A stretch of DNA of 64,000 nt from Phycisphaerae bacterium (GTDB lineage Bacteria; Planctomycetota; Phycisphaerae; Phycisphaerales; UBA1924): assembly GCA_030432255.1 (NCBI GenBank), contig JAUIHS010000017.1, forward strand, positions 38,568-102,567. Reading direction: 5' to 3'. A program made the position numbers and the translations under genes. This document shows, piece by piece, positions 35,377 through 44,059 of the stretch; the first letter of the stretch is position 1; the number at the start of each line of letters is the position of its first letter. The notes under the pieces are model-generated. The model had not been told where the DNA came from and made no database searches. It saw only the letters and a list, made by a program, of their open reading frames with translations.

Positions 35377-36927
35377 ATGACCGACCCTGCTCCTGCCGGC
35401 GTGATCTACGGACTCGACGACAGGCCGCCCTTCATCCGATCAGTGGTGCTCGCCATCCAGCACACCCTGACCATGTTCGGCGCCACCGTCTCCATCCCGC
35501 TTCTCTTCGGGCCTTTCATCTGGGACAGCGGGGCGCCCATCGAAGGCGACCAGCAGGTCTTCATCGCTGGACTCATCTCCGCCGTCATGCTCTGCTCCGG
35601 AGTCGCCACCTTTCTCCAGGCCACGTTCGGATCACGCCTTCCCATCATCCAGGGGGTCTCGTTCTCTTTCATCGCCGCGTTCTTCTTCATCATCGGCCAG
35701 CGTGCCGGCGTCGAAGGCAACACGCATCTCATGACGCTCCAGTACATCGCCGGCGCCGTCATCGTCGGTGCGGTCCTTGAGATGATCGTGGGATTCACCG
35801 GACTCATCGGCTGGCTCCGCCGCGTGCTCAGCCCGGTTGTCATTGGTCCTGTCATCATGCTGATCGGCCTTTCGCTCTTTCAGCATGGTGCGCCGAAAGC
35901 GGGCACCGACTGGTCGATCTCCGGCCTGACGATCGCGCTTGTGATTCTCTTCTCGCTCGTCCTGTCCCGTGCCTCGCGCTTTTTCCGCCTCTTCCCCATC
36001 CTGCTGGCCATCGTCATCGTGGTCACGCTCTGCTGGATCCTGACCATCACCGGCATCTTCCCGGAGGGACACCCCTCGCGCGTCAACCTCTCCGCCGTCG
36101 AGAGCGCATCATGGGTCCGACTCAGCCCCGGTGAGATCTTCTTCCCCTGGGGACTGCCGCGCTTCGACATCACCTTCATCATCGCCGTGCTCGCCGGATA
36201 CCTCGCCTCCATGGTCGAGTCCTTCGGCGACTACCACGCCTGTTCACACATGGCAGGTGGCGGTGACCCCACGCCAAAGCGGATCTCCCGAGGCATCGGT
36301 TTCGAAGGCGTCGGCTGTGCACTCACCGGGGTCTTCGGTGGATTCAGTTCCACTTCCTACTCGGAGAACATCGGCGTCGTCGGCATCACGCGCGTCGGTT
36401 CGCGATACGTCGTGCAGATCGCGGCGGTCATCCTCATACTGCTCGGCCTCTTCGGCAAGTTCGGCGCCTTCGGCGCCGCCATCCCCGGACCGGTGGTGGG
36501 GGGCCTCTACTGCGCACTCTTCGGGCTGATCGCAGCCGTCGGTGTGCAGCAGCTTGCCAAGGCCGACCTGCACTCCGACCGCAATCTCTTCATTGCCGGA
36601 TTCAGTCTCTTCATGGGCCTGAGTGTGCCCGCGTACTTCAATTCCGTCACGGGCGATGCCATCGCCTCCGCCGACCCCGGCAGCATCCTTGCCACCTACA
36701 CACCCACCGCCGAGCCATTGCTCGCGTGGATCGAAGCTGAAATGGGCAGTGGCGCCCGCGGCATCCTCTTCGCCATCGGCGCCAACGGCATGGCCGTCGC
36801 CGCCCTCCTTGGCCTCTTCCTCGACAACATCATCCCCGGCACGCACGCCGAACGCGGCATCCACAACCCCAGCACCATGGCCATCGCCGCCGGTGACGAC
36901 ACCGAAACGATCGAGAGCGCGAACTGA
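35377..36927 (+). CDS. NCS2-family nucleobase permease (xanthine/uracil type)
   Basis: A 516-residue secondary transporter with about fourteen hydrophobic segments. The family signatures are visible: IQHTLTMFGATVSIPLLFGP (first helix), GVSFSFIAAFFFIIGQ, SPVVIGPVIMLIGLSLF, and the substrate motif in TSYSENIGVVGITRVGSRYV that corresponds to the QNxGxxxxT segment. It takes up a purine or pyrimidine with a cation; which one cannot be told. Its presence near a xanthine-dehydrogenase subunit and a ureidopropionase-like gene supports a role in nucleobase salvage or catabolism. The C-terminus is a short acidic tail. Confidence 0.93.
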   Translation: MTDPAPAGVIYGLDDRPPFIRSVVLAIQHTLTMFGATVSIPLLFGPFIWDSGAPIEGDQQVFIAGLISAVMLCSGVATFLQATFGSRLPIIQGVSFSFIAAFFFIIGQRAGVEGNTHLMTLQYIAGAVIVGAVLEMIVGFTGLIGWLRRVLSPVVIGPVIMLIGLSLFQHGAPKAGTDWSISGLTIALVILFSLVLSRASRFFRLFPILLAIVIVVTLCWILTITGIFPEGHPSRVNLSAVESASWVRLSPGEIFFPWGLPRFDITFIIAVLAGYLASMVESFGDYHACSHMAGGGDPTPKRISRGIGFEGVGCALTGVFGGFSSTSYSENIGVVGITRVGSRYVVQIAAVILILLGLFGKFGAFGAAIPGPVVGGLYCALFGLIAAVGVQQLAKADLHSDRNLFIAGFSLFMGLSVPAYFNSVTGDAIASADPGSILATYTPTAEPLLAWIEAEMGSGARGILFAIGANGMAVAALLGLFLDNIIPGTHAERGIHNPSTMAIAAGDDTETIESAN

Positions 36928-36947
36928 AGGAAGTGCCGCCCGATTCG

Positions 36948-37460
36948 CTACCGGGTGACCTCGACCAGATCCTTCAGGGCGTTGAGGTGCGTGTTGAAGC
37001 GATCTTCAATCGAGCCTCGGGCCAGGTGCATCCAGATGCCATGAACACCGTTGGGGTGGGCTGTGAATTCGCATCGAACGATGCAGGAATCGGGGGCAGT
37101 GGGCTCGAAGTAGAACGCAAAGTCAGTGTCGGCCCAACTGTGTTCGAAGGTGTAACGGAACTCCCGCTGCGGTTCGATGGAAGTGATGGTCTGGATGAGC
37201 TCCATCTCCTTGCCGTCCTCGCCAAGTCGAACGACCCGGGGGGCGCCGACGTGATCGGCATCGGCATCGGCCCAGTGCATCTTGTTTCGATCCCAGGTGG
37301 CATGCATCCAGTCGCCGAGGTGATCGGCGTCGGAGAAGACGCGCCAAGCGGACTCGACAGGGCGGTCGATGTCAATTGCAGTCGTCACATGAACCGGCGT
37401 GCAGGCCGATATTCCAAGGGTCAGGCCGATGAGACCGAAGAGTCCGGCACGTGTTGACAT
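36948..37460 (-). CDS. SRPBCC-fold lipoprotein
   Basis: A 170-residue protein with a lipoprotein signal (FGLIGLTLGISAC, lipobox ISAC). The remainder is a START/SRPBCC-like barrel: TTAIDIDRPVESAWRVFSDA, HLGDWMHATW, IQTITSIEPQREFRYTFEH and a long C-terminal helix (SIEDRFNTHLNALKDLVEV). Such folds bind hydrophobic ligands; the tether suggests an envelope role. It is convergent with the permease and upstream of ilvE on the same strand. Confidence 0.85.
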   Translation of the reverse strand: MSTRAGLFGLIGLTLGISACTPVHVTTAIDIDRPVESAWRVFSDADHLGDWMHATWDRNKMHWADADADHVGAPRVVRLGEDGKEMELIQTITSIEPQREFRYTFEHSWADTDFAFYFEPTAPDSCIVRCEFTAHPNGVHGIWMHLARGSIEDRFNTHLNALKDLVEVTR

Positions 37461-37506
37461 GAGCCCGTTCCTGAGCGCATGAACAAGTCATGCTCGTTCG
37501 CAAAAC

Positions 37507-37527
37507 GCCAGAAGCCAGAAGCCCGAT
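37507..37527 (-). repeat. Short heptamer array abutting the ilvE stop codon
   Basis: GCCAGAA, GCCAGAA, GCCCGAT on the plus strand, a 7-base period, ending in the first base of the ilvE stop triplet. Confidence 0.5.
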
Positions 37528-38462
37528 CAATCCACTGGAATGTTGTCGCCCGTCACCACGCTGCGGAAGTGATCGCGAAGCTTCTCAGTGATCGGGCCCT
37601 GGCCGTCGCTGATCTTCGTGTCGTCCACCTGCGTGACTGCAATGATCTCCGCGGCGGATCCCGTCAGGAAGACTTCGTCGGAACTCAGGACGTCATCGAT
37701 CTTCAGGCGCTTCTCGGTGACCGTGATGCCGCAGGCCGGCGCCACTTCATTGATCACGAATGCTCGCGTGATGCCGTCAAGCATCCCGACCTCCAGCGGT
37801 GATGTATAGAGCACACCATCCTTCACGATGAAGAGGTTATCGCCAGTGCACTCGCCGACGTACCCGTCGGTCGAGAGCATGATGGCTTCGAGGCAGCCCG
37901 CATCGATGGCCTCGATCTTCGCGAGAATCGAGTTCAGGTAGTTCAGGCTCTTCAAGGCCGGATCGAGACACGCCGTGGGCGTTCGCGGCCGCTTGGCGAC
38001 CACCACTCGCATGCCATCCTGATACATCTCTTCCGGGTACAGGCGAATCTGATCAGCAATCACGATCACGCCCGGCTTCGGGCACGCAAACGGATTCAGA
38101 CCCAGAGTGCCGACGCCGCGTGAGAAGATCAGGCGGATGTAGCCGTCCACGAGTTCGTTGGCCGCGACGCACTCTTCCATGATGCGTGCGAGTTCCTGCT
38201 TGGAGTAAGGGATCTCCAGGCGGAGGGCCTCAGCATTGCGATAGATGCGATCGAGGTGGGACTGGCACTTGAAGATGACGCCGCGATACACCCGGATGCC
38301 CTCGAAGCAGCCGTCGCCGTAGAGGAACCCGTGGTCGAAGACCGAGACGGTTGCCTGGGACTTGGGCAGCAGTTCGCCGTCGATCCAGATGAAGGGACGG
38401 TCCTGGTCACTGCTCAACGACTTCGAAGCCTCCATGGCGGAGGCGGTCGGGGACGGGGTCAT
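37527..38462 (-). CDS. ilvE: Branched-chain amino-acid aminotransferase
   Basis: A class IV PLP aminotransferase (311 residues from the ATG at 38462) that makes or degrades Leu, Ile and Val. FIWIDGELLPKSQATVSVFDH and FLYGDGCFEGIRVYRG are the typical N-terminal signature. The PLP Lys lies in ALKSLNYLNSILAK; Glu and Asn ligands follow in GECTGDNLFIVKDG and VFLTGSAAEII. The start is set at 38462 because GGAAGGAG lies about ten bases upstream; the longer frame is not needed. TATAAT on the minus strand (38545-38540) is a near-perfect -10 box. D-amino-acid aminotransferase is an alternative within the fold but the RxR-type loop fits ilvE better. Confidence 0.9.
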   Translation of the reverse strand: MTPSPTASAMEASKSLSSDQDRPFIWIDGELLPKSQATVSVFDHGFLYGDGCFEGIRVYRGVIFKCQSHLDRIYRNAEALRLEIPYSKQELARIMEECVAANELVDGYIRLIFSRGVGTLGLNPFACPKPGVIVIADQIRLYPEEMYQDGMRVVVAKRPRTPTACLDPALKSLNYLNSILAKIEAIDAGCLEAIMLSTDGYVGECTGDNLFIVKDGVLYTSPLEVGMLDGITRAFVINEVAPACGITVTEKRLKIDDVLSSDEVFLTGSAAEIIAVTQVDDTKISDGQGPITEKLRDHFRSVVTGDNIPVD

Positions 38463-38777
38463 CTTTGGCTCCTTCCGGGATACCGTGCGGCCTGGGTTCA
38501 TGCCCGGCTGCGCCGGTTCATCCTCATGAATCTGCAACCATTATACCGCTGCACAACGGGCTGATCGGCACCACCGGGCCAGTCCCGAACACAATCCAGC
38601 AAAGATCGCGGCCAACCCCTCAGAAATCGCCTCCCAGGCCGCACGAGCGGCATGTTCGGCACGCCAGACCGGACCCCGCCCCCCATCGGCTCATGGACCG
38701 GAACAGGTGGGTCGATGTCGCGGGCAAGTCCGCGATCCGGCAGTCCGCCGCGCTTGCGCGACCGCCGGAGAAGGCCC

Positions 38778-39758
38778 ATGCCCCGACGCTGGTTCTGCAG
38801 TTCTGTTGTCGCTGCCACCGTTGCCCTGGTGTCACTGGTCGGATCGGGGTGCAGCAGTTCGCTGCACAATCAGATCCGCTTCTCGCCGCGGGCAGGCGTC
38901 TCCCTCCAGCAGTCGATCCGGACCGAGAGCACGCTCCTCATGCGGCAGAACATCCCGTTCGTCCATGTGCACATCAATGGGCACGGCCCGTACCTCTTTG
39001 CCGTCGACACCGGCGCCAACGTGACCGTGGTGTCCGATCACGTCGTCGAAGACCTGCGTGACGCGGGGGCCGGGGATGCACTTCGCTACCGCGCCACGGC
39101 CCGCGGAGCGGCGGGCGGTGAAGTGCGCCTCAGCGGCGTCTATCACGTTCGAGCGATCGATGTCGGCAGTCATCGGTTCGAGGACTTCCATGCCGCGATC
39201 ATCGACCTCAGCCACGTGCGGGGTGCCCTCGGGGAGGATGTCGCAGGCGTGCTGGGTTTCTCACTCTTCGAGGATCAACTGGTGACCATCGACTATCCGG
39301 GTTCGCGGCTGGTCATCGAGTCCGGCGCCCTTCCCCACGCCGACGACGTTGAGATTCTCCCCATGACGCTTCAGGACGGCCTCCCTGTTCTTCCTGTGAA
39401 CTTCGGCGGGCGCGATGTGCAACTCGTGATGGACACCGGAAGCGATCAGGCGTTTGCGCTGCCGCAGCGCGTCGCGGATGACATGCCCTTCTCGGCGGCT
39501 CCGACTCCGGGGCCGATGGCGGCGACCATTGGCGGCGTCTCGCGCCGTCTGGTGGGCCAGTTGGGTACGGATGCGGAGATGGGCATCTGGCGCGTGGTCC
39601 GCCCCGAGATCATGATCACCGACGGGCGTGCCCGCGTGGGCGGTGATGTGCTGAGCAACTTCGTGGTGACCTTCGACCAGCGCAACGGCTCGGTCCGTCT
39701 CGCCGAGTCGATGGCGGCGCCGATTCCGCTCGCGGCGACCGCGGAAGTTGTTGAGTAG
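38778..39758 (+). CDS. Aspartic-protease-like lipoprotein (clan AA, two lobes)
   Basis: A 326-residue protein with a lipoprotein signal (lipobox near LVGSGC). Two Asp-Thr-Gly motifs are present: LFAVDTGANVTVVSD and LVMDTGSDQAFAL, each followed by a hydrophobic strand as in retropepsin-like and pepsin-like folds. A single chain therefore forms both lobes. Residues before the first motif (FVHVHINGHGPY) match the family start. Its substrate is unknown; related proteins are periplasmic peptidases. The ATG at 38778 has GGAGAAGG upstream. Confidence 0.85.
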   Translation: MPRRWFCSSVVAATVALVSLVGSGCSSSLHNQIRFSPRAGVSLQQSIRTESTLLMRQNIPFVHVHINGHGPYLFAVDTGANVTVVSDHVVEDLRDAGAGDALRYRATARGAAGGEVRLSGVYHVRAIDVGSHRFEDFHAAIIDLSHVRGALGEDVAGVLGFSLFEDQLVTIDYPGSRLVIESGALPHADDVEILPMTLQDGLPVLPVNFGGRDVQLVMDTGSDQAFALPQRVADDMPFSAAPTPGPMAATIGGVSRRLVGQLGTDAEMGIWRVVRPEIMITDGRARVGGDVLSNFVVTFDQRNGSVRLAESMAAPIPLAATAEVVE

Positions 39759-39812
39759 GCATTGAGGCACGGCATTGAGGCATTGGGGCCCGACGGCCTG
39801 CTCAAGCAGAGA

Positions 39813-39844
39813 AGGCCCGGAACGCGTCACCGGGTTCCGGGCCT
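39813..39844. terminator. Shared terminator between convergent genes
   Basis: AGGCCCGGAAC (39813-39823) pairs perfectly with GTTCCGGGCCT (39834-39844). No U-tract, but it lies between the ends of the protease gene at 39758 and the dockerin protease at 39891. Confidence 0.6.
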
Positions 39845-39890
39845 CCGTTCATGTCAGTCCTGGACATGCAGTCTTGGCTTGATGAGCGCG

Positions 39891-42635
39891 TCAGGGGCAG
39901 GTGGTTCCCCAGTTGCCCAGGACGAGGTTCAGATCGTCGAAGTCGACATCGCCGTCATCGTCCACGTCACCCTCCGGACCGATGGTACCCCACTGGCCGA
40001 GCACGACGTTGAGGTCATCGAAGTCGACCATGTCGTCACCGTTGGCATCACCCGGGCAGTTCATGGGGACACCCGGTGTACAGAAGACGACCATCGCACC
40101 GGCACCCTGCGCGCCCTCGTAGCCGCCGATGCGGACGAGGTAGTCGTTCCCACTGACCACGGTGGCCGTCGCCTGGGCAACATAGCCGTCGTCGGCAACA
40201 TCACCGTTGTCGTTGCAGTCGAAGTCATCGTTGCAGCCGATGGCGGAGTCCGGAGAAGACGGGCAGGAGCCGTCATAGATTGCGATCTTGGAGTCGTAGG
40301 GCGTGCCGCAGGTCGACACGGTCAGGGTGCCGTCGCAGGAAGCGGTGTAGCGATACCAGATATCTGACTGGACCTGCGTGTCACCGCTGTTGGAGCAGAG
40401 GGATGGCTCATCAGGTCCGTCGGTTGTCGCGTCGATGTTGTCGAACGCGTGCAGGCCGTCTCCGATGGCAATCGCATCAGCGCAGTTGTCATTCAGCGGG
40501 CCCGTGAAGCAGGTCACCGTCATCTGACCGACACCCTCATCGCCGTTGTAGCCACCGACGCGAATGAGGTAGTCGAACCCGGCGGTCACGCTGAAGGCGA
40601 CACGTGAGACGTAGCCGTCATCAGCAACATCGCCGTTCCCGTTGCAGTCGAAGTCGTCGTTGCATGCCAGCGCACCGTTGGGGCCGGTGGGGCATGCGAG
40701 GCTGGCGTACACCGCGACGCGGGTGTCAAAGGAGCTGCCGCAGAGATCGATCACGACATCGGCGCTGCACGTCGCTTCGTAGAGGTACCAGATATCACCC
40801 GTGATGGTCGCCGAACCGGCGCCGTCGCAGCGCATCTCACTCGGACCGTCCGTGGTGGCGCCGACGTTCGAGAACGTGTACATGCCGTCCGTGATCGGCG
40901 TCGCATTGGCGCAGTTGTCGTTGCCGGCACCGCCGCCGCCCACGACATCGACAGTCATCGAGTACTCGGCACGCGTGTCGGAAGCGAGGAAGACCCGGAC
41001 GAAGAAGTCCGCTGCCGGTCCGATGTTGGTATAGCTGAGCGTTTCGTTGTTGGTACCCGAAGTGGCTGATCCGACAACGCTGCCGCCACAGCCGTCATAG
41101 AGCTCCACGTCGATGTCGCCGTAGGCGTCAATGAATGTGAGATCGAGATCAAGCGTATTCCCGAAGGGAATGTTCACGCGGTACCAGTCCTCGTCAACGC
41201 TCTTGACCACGAGGTTGTTGTACGTGCTCGAAGAGACGGTCACAGCGCTGGCGCAGGAGTCGTTCTGTTCCTGGTTGTCGTCACTTCCGCCCGCCAGGAA
41301 CGAGGAGATGTTCGGATAGGTACGGAAGAAGTAGCCGTAGTCATCCCACGTCTCGCTTCCACACGCGGAAATGCCGCAGCACAACTGCCCGTACAACTGC
41401 TGCGTACTGTCGCGGAAGATGCCGGAGCCGGAAGATCCGGGTTCGGTCGGGCCGTCATACCAGTTGATGCGGACGTAATTGGTCGAGTTGGAACTCTTGG
41501 TACCGAAGCTGATGCGCTTGTAGTCGCCATCGGGGTGATGAACGCACGTCGTGTTGGTGCCGTTGCTGACTGTGCCCGAATACCAGCCGGCCCAGAAGAG
41601 ACCGGTGGGGATCTCGCCGCGAATCATGAGAAGCGTGTAGTCGGAGGCGGATCCGGTGCCCATGACCTGGCAGACGGCGGATTGCGGCACGGAGGCGACG
41701 GAGGGGATGGAGCCGCCGCACCCGTTGCGCTGGTAGAGCCAGTAGATCTCGGCGGAGTTGGCATCGCCGGCGGAGGAGAGGCAGTGGTTGGCGGTGAGCC
41801 AGTAGGGGGTCTGGTCGTTGGCGGTGCAGTTGAGCATGGTGCCGGAACACCAGAGGCTGTTGGTGCCGACCCAGCCGACACCGGCGCTGGCGGAGACCAC
41901 ATCGGCCCACGCGGGATAGCAACTGGCATCGTTGTGGCAGGGCCCGGCCCCGCGATCCTCGCCATCCTGGAAAGCCTCCTGCACGGGGTCGCGGTACATG
42001 TGCTGAATGCGCCCGATGCGGAAGAACTCGTTACCGGCGGCGAACTGCATGTCCGCCTGCTGAGGCACGAAGAGCTCGATGCGGGTCTGGTCACCGTACA
42101 GCGTGGGGCCCCAGAATTCGCCATTCTCGAAGAGCCCGGTGCCGCCATAAGGGCCGGCGACCTTTCTGTTGTCGGCGACGGAGTAGGCGTGCAGTGTGGC
42201 GCCCTCCGGCAGGTTCATGTCAGAGAACTGGACGCGCATCGCAAGGGCTTCGGCGGCGATGACATCGACGACCCACAGGCGACCGATGCCGGGCAGATCA
42301 TGCCAGCGTCCGTCCGTCATGTGGACCTGGATGTCCCGGCCCACGCCCCAGCGGAGGACCTTGTCCCACGGATCGCGTTCCGCATCCTCCTGCCGAAGGC
42401 GGTCGACATCCACCGGCGGCAGCATGACCTGTCCGACGAAGTCGCGCTCGGCATCGAGGTCCAGCCCGAGGCGCTCGGACCACGGACGACTCTCAATCTT
42501 CTCGGGCGCGGCGATGCGATGATCGGCAAGTCCGAACGTCTCAGCGACCTGGGCATGCGCGGCCCCGGTCACGAGTGTTCCGGCGGCCAGGACAACGGCG
42601 CCGACGGCGCTGCGACAAAAACCACGTTTCCTCAC
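39891..42635 (-). CDS. Secreted trypsin-like protease with repeated domains and dockerin-like tail
   Basis: A 914-residue exported serine protease, similar in layout to lysyl endopeptidases. The signal peptide (VGAVVLAAGTLVTGAAHAQ) and a propeptide-like region precede the catalytic domain: His in WLTANHCLSS, Asp in GSASDYTLLMI and Ser in GSSGSGIFRDS. A PPC-like beta domain (DWYRVNIPFGNTLDLDLTF) and two copies of a 135-residue module follow (each containing DDFDC, GDVADDGYV and YLIRVGGY or YLVRIGGY), then dockerin-like repeats (GDANGDDMVDFDDLNVVL, GDVDDDGDVDFDDLNLVL, ending WGTTCP). The tandem modules are probably binding domains. The start ATG is 42635. Confidence 0.9.
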   Translation of the reverse strand: MRKRGFCRSAVGAVVLAAGTLVTGAAHAQVAETFGLADHRIAAPEKIESRPWSERLGLDLDAERDFVGQVMLPPVDVDRLRQEDAERDPWDKVLRWGVGRDIQVHMTDGRWHDLPGIGRLWVVDVIAAEALAMRVQFSDMNLPEGATLHAYSVADNRKVAGPYGGTGLFENGEFWGPTLYGDQTRIELFVPQQADMQFAAGNEFFRIGRIQHMYRDPVQEAFQDGEDRGAGPCHNDASCYPAWADVVSASAGVGWVGTNSLWCSGTMLNCTANDQTPYWLTANHCLSSAGDANSAEIYWLYQRNGCGGSIPSVASVPQSAVCQVMGTGSASDYTLLMIRGEIPTGLFWAGWYSGTVSNGTNTTCVHHPDGDYKRISFGTKSSNSTNYVRINWYDGPTEPGSSGSGIFRDSTQQLYGQLCCGISACGSETWDDYGYFFRTYPNISSFLAGGSDDNQEQNDSCASAVTVSSSTYNNLVVKSVDEDWYRVNIPFGNTLDLDLTFIDAYGDIDVELYDGCGGSVVGSATSGTNNETLSYTNIGPAADFFVRVFLASDTRAEYSMTVDVVGGGGAGNDNCANATPITDGMYTFSNVGATTDGPSEMRCDGAGSATITGDIWYLYEATCSADVVIDLCGSSFDTRVAVYASLACPTGPNGALACNDDFDCNGNGDVADDGYVSRVAFSVTAGFDYLIRVGGYNGDEGVGQMTVTCFTGPLNDNCADAIAIGDGLHAFDNIDATTDGPDEPSLCSNSGDTQVQSDIWYRYTASCDGTLTVSTCGTPYDSKIAIYDGSCPSSPDSAIGCNDDFDCNDNGDVADDGYVAQATATVVSGNDYLVRIGGYEGAQGAGAMVVFCTPGVPMNCPGDANGDDMVDFDDLNVVLGQWGTIGPEGDVDDDGDVDFDDLNLVLGNWGTTCP

Positions 42636-43038
42636 GATGACTTTCCTCTCTCTGGGTGTGGGACGCGGGGCGACTCGTCCGGTCGCTCCAGAAGGTCAGA
42701 GCCTTCGACCCATGCAGCAACCAGGCGACGACCCCACGAAGCGCGTCGCGTCGTTGTGGAACACAGGCCGAAGGGTCCTTCCTTGTCCCTGCCGGCATGA
42801 AAATGCCGGGCAGCTCTCTCCGGTTTCTGATCTCACACAATCGTCGATCCGGACACTGGATGACGATGTACGAATCTTAACACCGGGGCCGGGAAGGGGA
42901 AAGAGAAAAGTAGGGCGGCTGGGAAGCGGGCAGTTCCGATAGGTCCGGCGATCGGGCACGGGTCGCGATGGGAGGCCCCCTTCGCCGGTGGCTCGGAGCC
43001 GACCCCCTGCCCCATATCCCGCCTCCTTGTTCCCGGGC
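42636..43038. other. Intergenic region upstream of the trypsin-like gene
   Basis: About 400 bases on the same strand as both neighbours. It holds a strong hairpin at 42789-42813 (CTGCCGGCAT, GAAA tetraloop, ATGCCGGGCAG with one bulge) and a degenerate 7-base-period run near 43003-43037. Nothing coding was seen. Confidence 0.55.
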
Positions 43039-43866
43039 CTACATGCGACCCCGGTTGGCGCCCTCGACGAGCTGGTTCACGCGATCGGGGTCCGGCGGTT
43101 TCTTCCAGTCGCCCCGTTCCTTGTACCAGGAGCCGACGATGACGGCGTCGGTGTAGCTGAAGAGTTCGCGCATGGTGTCCGGCGTGGCGCCGGAGCCGAC
43201 GATGACCGGCAGGGCCGTCGCGGTTCGAACCACCTGGAGATCCTGCATCGACACGGGGCGACCGGTGGCGGTTCCGGTGACGATCACGCCGTCAGCACCG
43301 AAGAACTCGGCAGCCCGCGCGGTCTCGGCAAGGTCGACGTCCGCTGTGATTGCGTGTGCGGAGTGCTTCTTCTTGATGTCGCAGAGGATCCGGATGTGCT
43401 CGGCGCCGATCGCGCGGCGATACCGCAGGAGTGGACCGGCGTCCGCCTTGTCGAGGAGTCCTTCGTCAGCAATGGTGGCAAAGACGAACCCCTCGGCGCG
43501 GATGAAATCCGCGCCCGTGGCGAGCGCGACCGCCAGCGCTGCGCGGTTGGCGCCGGCCAGGATCTGGACACCCATCGGGATGTCGATCGCATCGCGAACG
43601 GCTTGGCCCACGACCGTCATCCCGGCGACAATCTCCGGACCGACGTCGCGAGCGAGGTACGGCGTGTCGTGCATGTTTTCAATGATGATGGCGTCGAAGC
43701 CCGCCTCGGCGAGCAGCGATGCTTCACGCACGGCCTGTGCGACGATGTCACCGATCCCGCCGTCAGGGCCGCCCGACTGGTGCCGCGGCGTACCGGGGAG
43801 CGCATTGACGTGGATCATTCCGACAAGCGCCTTGGAGATTCCGAAGATATCGATGGAGAGTGGCAT
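43039..43866 (-). CDS. BtpA/SgcQ-family TIM-barrel protein
   Basis: A 275-residue protein of the BtpA family. KALVGMIHVNALPGTPRH is the diagnostic N-terminus; FDAIIIENMHDTPY, MGVQILAGANRAALAVA and ALPVIVGSGATPDTM are barrel strands and phosphate-binding glycines. In cyanobacteria BtpA affects photosystem I stability; in other bacteria the protein is linked to sugar or nucleoside catabolism and its reaction is unknown. It stands as a single gene here. The ATG at 43866 has GGGAA upstream. Confidence 0.88.
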   Translation of the reverse strand: MPLSIDIFGISKALVGMIHVNALPGTPRHQSGGPDGGIGDIVAQAVREASLLAEAGFDAIIIENMHDTPYLARDVGPEIVAGMTVVGQAVRDAIDIPMGVQILAGANRAALAVALATGADFIRAEGFVFATIADEGLLDKADAGPLLRYRRAIGAEHIRILCDIKKKHSAHAITADVDLAETARAAEFFGADGVIVTGTATGRPVSMQDLQVVRTATALPVIVGSGATPDTMRELFSYTDAVIVGSWYKERGDWKKPPDPDRVNQLVEGANRGRM

Positions 43867-44059
43867 GCGTTGGTGTTCCCTGCTGTATCAGAGCATCAAG
43901 CGGATCACAGTACCTTGATACCCAGTTTGCATCTATTCGCGTCAGCATACCTTGATGTGGGCGATGTGCATGTCGGAATCCCGGGCAACCTGCATCTCTG
44001 AGGTTGGCGGATCGTGTCGGCTCTTTACAATGCAACTTCCACGGAAGGAGCCCGTGCCC

